A stretch of DNA of 64,000 nt, from positions 46,659-110,658 of the forward strand of contig NW_026516337.1 in assembly GCF_025602895.1 (NCBI RefSeq), given 5' to 3'. Every line of letters starts with the position of its first letter. Position 1 is the stretch's first letter. Positions 33,701 to 45,306 of the stretch are shown piece after piece. A program made the translations under genes and the position numbers. The stretch comes from Polychytrium aggregatum (Eukaryota; Chytridiomycota; Chytridiomycetes; Polychytriales). The notes under the pieces were generated by a model. The model was not told the origin of the DNA. It searched no databases and was given only the letters and a program-made list of their open reading frames with translations.

Positions 33701-35304
33701 GCGAACCAGCGAGGTGGCCAGACCGGTCCGAGAGCTCCGCGTTGTTGTCTGGGAAGTGGCTGTGTTATCTTCGGCCGACGCATCCAGTTTCGCTCCCATG
33801 GTTTCGGACGATGTGTCCGCGCTCGCCCTGGACACCCCGGACTCGACTTTCAGCAGGAGACGGCTCTCGTCCTTGGCAATGGCCTCCTTGGTGACCGCCC
33901 TTCCGGTGATGCTAGCAAGGAACGAGGTACCAGCGTGAATCCCAGACACTGGATCGGACATAACCTCCTCAAACTGGATGTATCACCAATCATGCTCTCC
34001 ACAACGATGACTTTGGTAACGACCTTACCACGCTGCGTCAAAGGCGCTCCGGAATGAGATCTGTCCCTTCTGAGCCAGGGCGGTCCGAGAATCGAGCCTT
34101 TCCGCATCCTCAATGTCGTCCAGCACGCGCGGCTTGGCCGCCCTGAGTAAGCATAGCAATGTTCCGGAGAGGGCAAGTTAGACTGCCAAGCTCTAGTCAA
34201 GAGGAGCTGCGTACCAACGCTTGCTCCACACATGTGTGTCGAATATTGTGCAATCCAGCCCAAGCAGTCGTACCCGGATCGAGGACGGTTTTTGAGTTTC
34301 TTTTTCTTTGCCGAGGCGCATATTCGGATTCGTCGCTCACAGGGCTCGTCCAAGAACGGTGCAAAATTAAATATTTTGGAAGGCTGAATCGTTTTGGAGC
34401 TGAACTCCAACTCCGTATCAGAGAACGAGGCCGATGTATCCTGATGCTTGAGGCGCCGTCTAACCTCGCTGACCAGAGCTTTAGCCGCAGTTGCGGCCTG
34501 CGCATCGGTGGCCAGAGTTGGTGCTGGCTTGCGGCTTGATTGCCGCTCGACTACAGCTTTGCTTTCGTTCGATGGACTCGTCTTTGAAGCTTGAGATCTT
34601 GAAAGTCCGGCGGGTTTGCCGATCTTCACGGCGCTTGTTTCGCCACACTCGCCACGCACAGCATCTGCATCGGCTTGTGACTGCTCTTGGGGTCCACCAG
34701 CGGCGCATATCGCCGCTCGGGTCAAGAGCCGTTCCGAATTGACAGATGGCGGACAATCTACCGACGAAGGGCGAGAGATCGTTTTCGGGTCGTCGCAGTT
34801 GCTGGCGGTTTGCGATGTCTGCTCCAGCTTGTCACTCGGCTGACTTGGCTCGGGAAAGTGGTCGATCTTCCCGACATACTTTTGGCACAAGGAGGGCGCG
34901 GTATGTCGACGGCTCTGGTTTAAGGGATCATAGATAAGCTCCATGGACTGGTCCAGCGATCGATAGAGGTGAAAGCGGCTCCGACGGACTTTCTTTCCAG
35001 AGTCGGATGAAGTCGACAACAGCGAATCGCTCGAGATTTTATCGGGCAAGATCGATCTCTCCCTGCTGGTGGACGACCGACGGCTGTCACTCGAGCCCTC
35101 TGCGATTCGGCCACTGCTGGAGTATGTAGATGGACGCTTTGGTCTGTCGCCGGGCTCGCCAGGCTGTGAGCTCATCGACGCAAACAGGCTGCGTGTACTC
35201 TGGCTGAGTTTAAGGGCTCGGTTCAGAACGACATCGCTGGTGCTCGGGTTCTTCCGAAAGGGCACTCCTCGTTTGGGCGTGGATGGAGGTTGATATGGAG
35301 ACAT
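30791..35304 (-). CDS. 1,363-residue intrinsically disordered basic/acidic protein
   Basis: Four exons (35304-34232, 34142-34029, 33911-33454, 33237-30791) join in phase to 4,092 bases. The start MSPYQPPSTPKRGVPFRK at 35304 is the first in-frame Met; an upstream exon is possible. Ser, Lys, Glu and Pro dominate. Recognisable pieces are a short helix SDPFLQRIAEIDRLQMLTIL followed by KERKRKLK, a Lys/Arg-rich helix (RAYRRELFSLKQKLTSKLEK), several basic clusters such as KKQRRKRLANG and KSKDRKRKDRRS, acidic patches such as DCDDEYENYE, a Gly-Ser-Pro repeat (31430-31510) and a terminal KKLKKKGKKKSQRSQ. The composition suggests a nuclear or cytoskeletal scaffold. No enzyme fold is visible and I do not recognise a family. 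It lies directly downstream of the kinase/CAP-Gly gene, in the same direction. Confidence 0.68.
31430..31512 (-). repeat. Coding repeat for Gly-Ser / Gly-Pro dipeptides
   Basis: Within the last exon of the disordered protein, TCAGGATCTGGC-like and GGGTCAGGCTCA-like units recur on the minus strand, giving about 16 Gly-Ser or Gly-Pro dipeptides, a flexible linker before a strongly basic region. Confidence 0.75.
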
Positions 35305-36420
35305 GCTCGGTGGCTTGTTGACGGCAGACGTCTCGGTTGTCTTCAAAATGAGGTCGGGAAGATGTAGCAGTACTCAGTCGATGACCGGAGCACTCCTACA
35401 CAGATCTCCAACGACAACATCGACAAGGCTTGTTCGACTTCAAACAGGGTAGCTCTTCCCAAGTGCGTTGGCATATTGCTCATCCCCTCTGACCAGTTCG
35501 GACAGCAACACATGCGCTGGACCATATTGACTGCGATGCTACAGAGGGTCAACACTTACTGCTCCATGGGATCGCTGCGCTTGCAGCCGCCGGAGAATGG
35601 ATGTGCTTGCATTGTCGCCGCTTTGGTCGAGCCCGTCAGCACCAGCCGATTTGGATCTGAAGGCCGCACACCCAGGCCCGCCGTCCGAGCTGGAACTCGC
35701 TCTCGCTCCTTTACTATGGCTCAGGCGCCACGAGTCTCGACGGGTTCGCCATTCGAAGAAATTTGGTCCGCTGTGAGTATACGCAAGCCGGTGGATGACT
35801 GGGTGGCCGTGTGCGGGATGGTTATCGTGGGAAACTGCATTGGTTGTCGGTCGCTGGAGGAGGACTGGACAGGGACACTCTGCATCTCGTCGAGTCATGG
35901 GGGAGGTGGCGGCGCGGCAGAGACGGTGAGAAAACTCAGCAGGAGATCGATAGGATGAGGCCGAAATAGAGCATTGGTCCGTATGCCTCGTCTTGGCGCA
36001 CTATTCTCAGCCTCGAGCGGCCGGACTCGCAGATGCAGCGCTTGGGCAGGGGCGGGGTCGTCCGGGGCGATGATGTCACATATTGATCTCCCTCACGAAT
36101 CAGAAGCGACAAGGCGGACAGAACTAGTTGGTGCGAAATGGGCGCACTCAAACGCAGATGTCACCGGAGAACCAGCATCGAGTCGCCGACCAGCCATCGG
36201 AGTGCGCGATGCCGGCGGACGAGCCACCTGGCAGCACCATGCCCGCTCAGCCCATGTTACTGGGTTGATCAAGATATTCCAATTTATTGAATGTTCAAAT
36301 ACGAAAGCAAATAACAGTTTGAGTGTGCCGATGTCACCGGGCGTGCGGCTGCGGCAAGTGGTATTGGTATCGTTGCAGTGTCCACTTGCGGCTCTGCAGT
36401 CCAGCGATGCTCTCAGGACC
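35305..36420. other. 1.1-kb spacer between the kinase/CAP-Gly gene and the disordered-protein gene
   Basis: Both neighbours are on the minus strand. ORFs of 70-160 codons exist on both strands without recognisable motifs. A 5' exon of the disordered-protein gene could lie here. No repeat or RNA gene was recognised. Confidence 0.4.
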
Positions 36421-39400
36421 CTATACAGCGACGGCTTTCGACTGTGCAGGCAGCATGTCGCTGTTCTCGGCTCGCTTGGAGTTGCGGTGAGACTGAAGCC
36501 GCAGAATTCCACGGAAGCGTGGACACACACACGTTATAGCGAGAGAAATGGCGGGCCTGCGTCAGTGCTTAGATCAGGTTAAAGTGCTGGATTATGCCGC
36601 GCGCTTACCCTCATGGTCGTGCTGTTCCGGACTGGAATGACTTTGTCCAGCTTGACAAACAGTCCGTGGTTCTCTTCGCAGGTAAAGTATCGCTTTCCAC
36701 GGACTATGCCGTCGTGCTTGCCCACTAAGGAATCGTTGGGGAAAGGACAAGTGTGCATGGGATCAGCAACTGCTATGCAGCGAGGACACTGACACTTTGC
36801 TGAGGAATAGCCAGCAGCGCGCCAGCAAAAACTTACATGGCCGGTCAAGCTTGATGCCGCACCAGAGTCCGGCCTCAGGCGCAGGATCAAAGATTCCCAG
36901 ATACTTGAGCATGCCTGATGAATGGGGTGCATGCCAAAGGATTAGTGTCAAAGGGTACGTGACAAAGGATGAACACCGAGGTGTGGAGCTGTAGCGTCAA
37001 GTCATAGTTGGCTCCGCTGATCCGCCGATTGACTGTTGAATTGGCCAGTGTCCGCTGGGCGTTCAGCCCCCCTCTTATAATGGCAGAGATACAAGTTGCC
37101 CCCGGCTTACCAAGACATTTTTCGTCATTGATCATGACACAGACTCGGTCCCCGCACTTGATATCGATCTTTTGTTGAGCCGCGTGAATCATAGAGTGCT
37201 CGAGCTCTTCCTCTCGATCGGCGTGGGTTGGTCGAACGATCGGAGCCAGTTTGTGCGGCAGAGCCGGAAGTGGCTGGCCGCCTGGCCCCTGCTTCTGCAA
37301 AGACTCCCTGCTACCCGGCACTTGGTCTGAGGGCGGTGTTGGGATACGGTTGTAGGTCTCCAATGGGGCGTGGGATGTCATCGGCTTGTTTGCGCGACCC
37401 TTGCGGACATATCCAGAGGGCAGAGGATGGGAGGAGGATGGCGCAGTCTTGGGGCGAGCCGGAGGCACTGCAACAGGAGCGGCCAAGACAGATGAGCAAC
37501 GAAACACGCCAAGATCGACTGCAAAGGGTGCAAACGCACTGCAATCTACTCACGATGAGCTGATGAATCCGGTCCACTGCCCCACCACCATCTGTTTCCG
37601 CTGTCGGGATGGTTTCCAGTCGGGGGCGGAGGATTCAGCGCAAAGTAATCGACCGATCGTGGGGGCAGATTGCCGATGATGCCGATCGGGGGTTTGCGGG
37701 CCGATGTGCTATACGGCGTCCGGGGCAAATACGGGAAGTACTTTGCCTGAATGCGGAAATTGTACGGCACGATGCGCAAACAGGGGGTGTCAGCGAGGCG
37801 CACGAACAGGCATTTGCGGAATCGCGTGGACCAGACTGGCAAGCCGTTGGAGAGTTTCTGCAGCGACGACACTTACCTCGATGAGCGGATCGGCGAGTGA
37901 GTTGCGCTGAAATTTGAGTCGTCGGATTTCTCGCCGTAGCTTTGCAACCAGGATTTGATATGCCTGAGCGCAATGTCGACAAGTCAGCTCGCATTCCACC
38001 GCATTCCACCGCATTCCACCGCATCGGCCACCACTGCGATCGCCAGCTGAATGCGGCACTACCTTCTTTTGCCGATCAAGCAGTATGCGCATGTTCTTGT
38101 CCAGAATATCCTTGCCTGTCCTTTCGGTTTCATGAATATGCTGTCGATCGGCGCCGGTTCCAAAGACGGGGGGTCAGAATCAGTAGTTCGCAGGTTCATT
38201 GCGTACGATGACGCCCTTACCTCGACAAGTTGATGCTCCCGCTCCTTCGAATCGTCAAGCGCCACGTCTCGACCGCCAATCTCGGATTTGAGCACACTGA
38301 TTTCCCGCCGCAAGCTTGACACAAGGCCAACATAGTCGACATCGCCCTTGTTCTTCTTATTTCTGGAATCGGCGGCCTGGGGATTGGTGTTTGAGCACAG
38401 CATGAGAGGTTGGTCTGTCAGGAACCGCTGGGGCAGCATGTTCGCGGACGAACATACCTCGTAAGAGTTTGATGCAGAGAACATCGGTGGATCCGCTTGC
38501 TTTATCGATTGAGATGAGCGTGTGACCGCATCGCCGTGCGACAGACTCTCACGTTGTGATGGCACGCCTTTGTAAGATCCCTTCTCGCTTGGTCTGTCCT
38601 CGGCACCGGTGGCGGCTGATTCGGTGTGCTCGCTGCTGTGGGTGACTTTCGCGACACTGGCCGATGCAGAGAGACGATTTCGACTGCTACGCACGGAGCT
38701 CGGTTTGGACTTTGGAGGCGTCGGGGCTTTTTGTTCGAGAGGCCGCACTTGCTCCGCCTCTGGCGCCGGTGCTCGAGATGTCTCTTGTTCTGGCTCGAGT
38801 GCGTATTCATCGGCATATCCTCCGACCTGACCCGAGGCTTCTGGCTCGGCCGTGGGAACATGTGAGGCAGTGGGTGCTGCTTCTTCGGTGGCATAGACTT
38901 GGGCTGTGGCCGGCTCGTGATCCGAGGTGTCAGGCGGGAGATCAAAGTCGCTGAAGCCGGCAGAGTAGCTGCTCTCATCCTTCTCCGTGGCCTCTGGATG
39001 GACGTTGGTGGTTTCATCGGTGTACTGGTTGGCAGCCTCTGGGACACCGGCTTCTTCTTCCATTGGAGGAACGGTGAGTGGCTCGGCGCCTCGATCGGCA
39101 ACAGGGTAATCATCAAAGTCGTCAAAGTTGGTCGCATAGTCCTCCTTTCCTTCCTCGGCCGCCGACTCGTCTCCCTTCTGGGCGACCAAATCCGGCTGCG
39201 CGCTGGGAGGCAAGCTCTCTATGGAAGCGTTGGCGAGCTGAGCGACCTCGGCTGGTGGCGCCTCAAACTCTTCTTCTTGTCCATAGAGGGCATCGGTTGC
39301 AGCGCTTTCCTCACGGTCTTGATCGGCGATAGCCTCCGTTGCGAGCTCTTTCTGAGCAGAGTCGATGATCTGAATGGCCATTTCGCTTGCAAGCTCTGAG

Positions 39401-42400
39401 TAATCTGCTACGGATCGGGCGTCGGATGCTGTAGATCATGCCAAACGCACATGTCAGTACCCTGATCTACACGCCAGCATCCACAAGCATCAACTGGTCC
39501 ATCCAAATCTATCAACCCAACCCGCCCACCGATTCCATCTATGAAACCCATCCACCGTCCCCACCAAGCCACACGAGTTTTCAAATCCAGGGCAACGTCC
39601 GCAAACAAATACAACGACTATTTTCTCGGCATGACGACTATCAAAAGACACTCTGCGATGAATTGCGTTGTGGTGATATGATTCCATACTGTCTTGGGGC
39701 GTCGGCTCAGTGACATCCGGATGAACGACTTTGGTGCGCTCGTCATCGACCTCGACTTTGTCAAGCTCATTAACCTCTTCTGCATATTCTCCATATCCAT
39801 CCGACTCATCCAGTTGCGCGCTTTCTTGAGTCGCGTGGCTCTCTTGTGCTAATTCCGGGGCGATTTCCTGCTCCAGTTCGTTGAGATAGTCATATGCAGC
39901 TGTATCTTGCTGCGTATGTGCCCCCTCGTCACGAGCCACCTCAGCCTCTGTTGCAGCTGCGTCTTCGTGGACATTCTCGTTGCTCTGAAGGATGTCATCA
40001 AACTCCTCCAGCCCATATTCCTGCGCAGTCTGCCCAGTCTGCAAGTTGTCTTCGACGGTGGGGTACGCTGGCTGTTCTGCATCCAATGGCTGCAGATCTT
40101 GCGCCTGGGGCTCCTCGGCAAGTTCATGAGGCTTCTCGGAGTGTTCTGCATAATCGTGGATGCTGTGTACTGCATGTCCTTCATGTTCTTGGAGTCCGTC
40201 CACTACACCGGCAAGCTCCTCAACTTCATGTGCAGCACCACCGATAGCGGCGGTGTCACTGTCGATCCCCATCGCCTCCAGGTCGAACTCATCCAAAGCT
40301 GAGTTTTCTTGTCCAGTCCGGGGCTGTGTCGCCTCGGACTCTGCCTGATTGGCTATCGGCTCACTCGAAACAAAGTGCTCCTCAAGATCGCTTGAACTTG
40401 GCTTTTGATCCACGCTTGTTGGCTCCCGATCTTCTTTGGTGGTCGGTGCCACTGAGCTGTCAGCTTGAGTTTCGGCTGCAGCGTCAGCCAGATTCGCCTC
40501 TGCAAACTCTTCGTCGCCATACTGGTCGTTTTCAGCCCCTCTCTGTTCACGATCGACATTGTCCTCTCCAGATACCAGCTCTGAAGTCGACTGAGTTTGC
40601 TGTGCCTCAACGTCCGCGATCAGTGCGTCGAGTTCGTCTTGGCTTGTATGCTCCTCCTTCACTTCAGACCGCGGCTCGAGAGACAGGGCTTCGTCACGGG
40701 TATTACCTGCTGTGTCTTTTTCCGTCGGTACTACTTGTCATTCGGGTATAGAGATGGAGATGCAGATGCAAAGCCGTGGTGGTGAGGATCTGCCAAGGAT
40801 TTGGCTCTCATATCCAGCCCTCTGCACGAGGCAAATGCGTCCGCTCCGAGGCGGGGTGAAAAGTCCATAGACAAGGTCATCCATGCCGCATACCTGCAAG
40901 CTCTGGCTCCTTGCTTAGCGGTGCATCAGTAAAAACACTCCTGGATTGGGCGTAGACCTCCTCAATAGGCGGTATTGATGAGATCTGCAGAAGTGCAATT
41001 ATTGCAAATGTTGAGCACGACAGATCCGAGACATCGTCACTAAATCGCCGCGAAGAGCGATTTCCATTGTGAAGTGGATGGGAGCCATAACTGACCTTGA
41101 CAGCTTTGCCTTGGCTCTCGTAGTAGTCAATCACCGGCATGCTTTGGCTCTCAAAGGTGGCAAATCGCTTTCGAATCACATCGATGTTGTCGTCGTCCCG
41201 CCCGCTGGTCTTTCCACGCTCCAGCAGGCGCTGTTCGAGTATGTCCAAGGTGCAGTGGTAGAACAAAGCCTTCCTGCAGGGACCGATCTATGCGGGCACA
41301 TTCGGTGTTAGTTTGAGTGCATGACATTGCCATGTTGCACCCAGTCTAAAGGAATCCGCGCACCCATCATATCGATAACAGCAGTGACGAATCAATCTTC
41401 GGAATCGAAAATGTCGGATGATCCCCCTCGTCAACGAGGCAACGGCTGAAAATCCATCTCCAAAACAATCGACCTCGGCTCGCTGTCTCGCGCTCAGTGA
41501 CGTGCTCATACCGTCCGTTCAAACTCGTGGGCCTGGTCCAGCGCACGAGGGAATCCGTCTTGCAGTGACAATGTGAGAAATTTGACATGAGCAATGGATC
41601 GACACAGCACAAGTGGGAGAGCAATGGGGCGACCTGGCACGACATAGTGGCCCCATACGCTTACCGATCAGGAATCCCGAGGCATCGCGGTGAGACTCCA
41701 TGGCTTTTCTCAGAAGCCCGATCGTGATTTCCTGACCAGCGGATGGATGATTAGTCAACAAAATCCACCAAAAATGGCGATGTGAGCACACAACAGCCAA
41801 CCTGCCTGCCGCCAGACTCACCATGGGCACAAGCTTGCCCTCTTTCATTAACGCAGAGCACATCTCGCCAACTTCAGATCCGGTGTTGACCTCGTTGCGG
41901 AGCAAATCGCCGGCGCTGAGATGCACAAGGTTGAATTCTTGGGCCAGTCGAGTACATTGTGTGCCCTTGCCTGATCCAGGCCCCCCTGTTGCAGCACACA
42001 ATTTAATGCATTTTATGAACGTTAGTTGAAGGAAAGTAGACCACAAGCTCAACAGCTGTTGCGTTCTGGTGTGATTCAAACAGCCATTGGCATCCCCGAG
42101 CGCAAGTGCTGCTCGTACCCAAAACAAAGACGACATTCGGATGATTGAGAGGACCGTCTGAGAAGTGGAAGCAGGGCAGGTTAGCATGTGCCTTCCGATC
42201 ATAAAAGTTATATCAACGGAATCGAGAGTGATTCTCGACTTACTGAGGGCGATAATCTCATTGGGACGTGAGCTGTGGGCATGGTGACTTTCGTGCTTCG
42301 TTTCTTGCATGGGCTCGGCTTGAGATTCTGACGCTGGCTCTTGAGCTTGGTCTTCAGTCGGCCCGATGGCTGCTAAACTGACACCCACGCTCTTTGGAAG

Positions 42401-45306
42401 CGGCACACTTCGTGCTCGCTCGAATACTTGTGACTCTCGGAGTTCCAATGGTGGCTCGGCGGTCGATTCGACAGGGGCGGCAGATTCTTCAGGCTGGGCA
42501 TAAGGAAAAGTATCAAGCTCGCGAGCTTTGGAGTCTGAGGCAGTGCTTTGATCCAGACTTGCACGGCTCGGTCTCATAGACATCAGGCTGGCGCCAGTGC
42601 TGTAAGGCAACGGCACTTCTGCAGCACGGTCCAGTGAAAGAGAGCCGCGGGAACCGGTGCCCTCTTTTTCGGGTGCTGGCGCATCTGCTGCTGCTTCATA
42701 GGCCTCATTCTCGTATCCGTCGGCTTTTGGAGCTGCATCTTCGCCACCGGAAGCGTCTTCGAACTTGGCCTCATCCTCGTACTGCGCCGTTGTGTCAGTC
42801 GCGGATTGCTCCAGCTCGGCCGCTGCGTTGGTGACATCTGTGTCAATAGGTTCAGGTTCGACATTAGTATCGGTCTCTGCATTGAGCTCTCTCAGGCTGA
42901 TGCTCTGACTTGTGGGTTGAGGTGCATGATCTGCTGCGTCCAGGACCCGGGACTCTCGATCAGCCTGAAGCTCTAGTGCCTCGGCTGTGGCCTCGTCGGT
43001 CTGATGCTGCTGTAGCTGAGGCTCAATTGCAGTCTCTTCGTTTTGGCCCTCTGCATCGATCTCGGCCTGAGGAGAAACGCCCTCCGCCGCAGGCACTTCC
43101 ATGGCCTCGTCTGGAGCCCGAGTGTCGGTGGCTCCAGCTCCCTCCTCATATGATGAATCGAGCGCGTTGAGGCTGTTGCCTCTGCTTTGAGGCAGGGGAA
43201 TCTCGGATGCATGATTCAGCCCTACAGAGGATACCGAAACTCGTGCTGCCTCGGCTTCGACGCCCGCTGTCTCTGGGGCGGCCTCGGCTTCGGCTTCGAC
43301 TTTGGCAGGAAGGTCGGAACCGGCCGACTCAAAATCGTCAATTTGGTCTGCTGAGTAGCTGGCATAGGCTTCAGTGGGCGCCGCCTCGACGAGTGCCCCT
43401 TCACCGTGCGCATCACCCGCGGAGATAACAGGCTGGGAGCCTGAATGCTCGAGCTGGTTGAAACTGCTGGCTCGGCTCTCGGGCAAGGGCTGCTGACGTG
43501 CCTCCTCGAGTGTCAGCGAGCTTTCCGCACGCCGGTGCTCCTGGTGAGATTGTGACTGCTGGGGCGGAGGTTGCTGACCCACCGGCAGTGCCTCTTCCGG
43601 CTCTGCTGGCTTCTGGTCATTGCCCTGGGACCCTTCGTAATTCTCGTTATTGCCCAGATCATTATCGGTTGGTGGCGCCACATCCTGCTGAGGCACTTCA
43701 TCCTCTTGGGTCGCTCTAGATGCTGCTGCTGTCTCGCTGGCAGGCTCAGCGTCCGGAGCTGCTGACTGAGCCTCCCCATCATCGACATTGCTGCTGGGCT
43801 CATGCTCTGCAGACTGCTCAGTCTGGGTAGATTCCAGATAGCTGCTGCCCGGGCCTATCATGTCAGCCCCGGCTGGTGCCTCGTTATCATGGCTGGCGGA
43901 CTCGTTAATGAGTCCACCAAGCGAGTTGAGGCTATCACCACGACTGGCGGGAAGAGGGATCTCTGCGGCTGCGCCGAGGACCTGCGAGTCTCTCGTTGTC
44001 AAGTCCGCCGCGACGGCGGTATCTGCAGCCCGCTCGAGCTGCTCCGGCTGTAGAGCCGGTTCTATAGTGTCTGTACCTTGTGGTATCTCTTGCGTGGTTT
44101 CTTGGTCGACTGCGTCCGCTGCTTGTGCTTCAGTACCCACAAACTCATTGCCGGGTTCCGTCTCTGGAGGGGGAGCGTCTCCTTGCTCTGCAGGTATGGC
44201 ATCGTCGGTAGATACTGCAGCCTCGCCAGGTGCTGATTCCGTGGCGCCTTCATCCAGGTGCTCTGCAGCGACTTCTGGTGATGGCTGAGTCGGTATATCT
44301 GGACAAGAACAGGGCATCGAGTAAGTACAGTGGCTCGGTCATGTGTGTTAGTCTATGGACACATGCATTCGAAACGGTGCTGACGATACTCCACGGCCGA
44401 CTGCCACACCCCAGGATCCCGCTGTTTCCAAGTGGGACATGCTATCCGGGCTGATGATCATCTCGGTGCATCAGCAGCAGAAAGTGTCCTACACGCAGTC
44501 ATCAATTCGCCATCGCGGCTGTCCACGTTTGTCCTGGGTTCCTGCACCTGGCCGCCATCCATGGCGGCGTCATATGCTTGACTCTTATCCGCAATAGAAA
44601 CCTCGCTCTCAAACTCGTCGTCGTAGCTGTAGGCCTGCCCATCCACGTTCTTGGTCGTCTGCGACTCCTCTCGACTCCTTGTCTCCGATGGCCGATGCTC
44701 TTCTACAGGGACGCCATCGCCCTGGCTGCCAGAGCCCATGATAGGCTCGGGTGATTTGTACTCCTCTGACTGCTGTAACTCCTGCTGTTGCTCTTGTTGT
44801 TCCTGCTGTCCTTCCTGCTGTTGTACTTGTTCCTGCTGCTGTTCTTGTCGCTGATCCTCCATGTTTCCATTGGCTGACTCTGCCATTTGCCCCAGGTCAT
44901 CTTGAGAGTATCCAACAGTACCGCCGCTTTGTGGTGCGGCTGAGACATGAGACTCTTCTGTTGCTGGGGATTGGCTAATATGACTCTCGGAGGCTATTCG
45001 AGATCCCGTCTGGTGTCGTTGCTGTTGTGTCTCATGCTCGGCTTGATTTGATTCAACTGCTCTATATGTGTCGCTTGTATTCGCATCGGCAGTGGCGTCA
45101 TCCGCCTCGCCAGCGACGCTATCTGGGCTATATGTATTTGGCGGATCGACTGAAGACGCTGGTTCGTCGACCTCCGCAGAGACCATACCTTCGGTGGCGG
45201 CAACGACATCAGGAGGAGGGGATGGAACCTCACTATCGGGAGGCGCGGACGGGTGCACCTCGGCCGACTCGGGCTCAATGGTTGGTGCTTGCTCCTGCGG
45301 GTCCAT
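36421..45306 (-). CDS. Giant adenylate-kinase / CAP-Gly fusion protein (2,219 residues, 18 exons)
   Basis: Exons: 45306-44493, 44298-42244, 42157-42119, 41985-41822, 41731-41665, 41558-41512, 41287-41096, 40984-40894, 40709-39690, 39428-38458, 38376-38221, 38110-38063, 37963-37877, 37857-37554, 37467-37111, 36914-36837, 36724-36609, 36474-36421. Every junction keeps phase and the sum is 6,660 bases. Residues 1-956 are acidic, Gln/Glu/Ala-rich, with six PLPxSxGxSL repeats. Residues about 957-1150 are a complete short-LID nucleoside monophosphate kinase: GGPGSGKGTQ P-loop, LSAGDLLRNE, IDGFPRALDQ, ERGKTSGRDDDN. A second acidic arm, a coiled coil (about 1828-1917), a conserved-looking Pro/aromatic block (FALNPPPPTG, RWWWGSGPDS) and a CAP-Gly domain (about 2118-2200: CGDRVCVM, GLWCGIKLDRP, GKHDG, GLFVKLDKV) follow. 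Inferred role: nucleotide interconversion (ATP/AMP or UMP/CMP) tethered to microtubules or the flagellum. Confidence 0.85.
37992..38026 (-). repeat. Intronic 10-base repeat GCATTCCACC
   Basis: Three copies in tandem inside the intron between exons 12 and 13 of the kinase/CAP-Gly gene (intron 38062-37964). Confidence 0.75.
42360..43966 (-). repeat. Six-copy PLPxSxGxSL peptide repeat in the N-terminal arm
   Basis: In exon 2 the motif recurs at about residues 382, 537, 632, 722, 826 and 899: EIPLPASRGDSLNSLGGL, QPLPESRASSFNQLEHS, EIPLPQSRGNSLNALDSS, APQPTSQSISLRELN, EVPLPYSTGASLMSM and SVPLPKSVGVSLAAIG. Each is preceded by a Ser-x-Val/Leu and Ala-rich lead-in. Spacing is irregular (70-155 residues), so this is a dispersed linear motif rather than a solenoid. 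Confidence 0.85.

Noticed and set aside
36421-45306. Three or more separate genes (acidic protein, adenylate kinase, CAP-Gly protein)
   Set aside because: Every one of 17 introns has plausible ends and conserves phase, no in-frame stop or convincing internal start is needed, and the same motifs occur on both sides of the kinase. cDNA would still be decisive.
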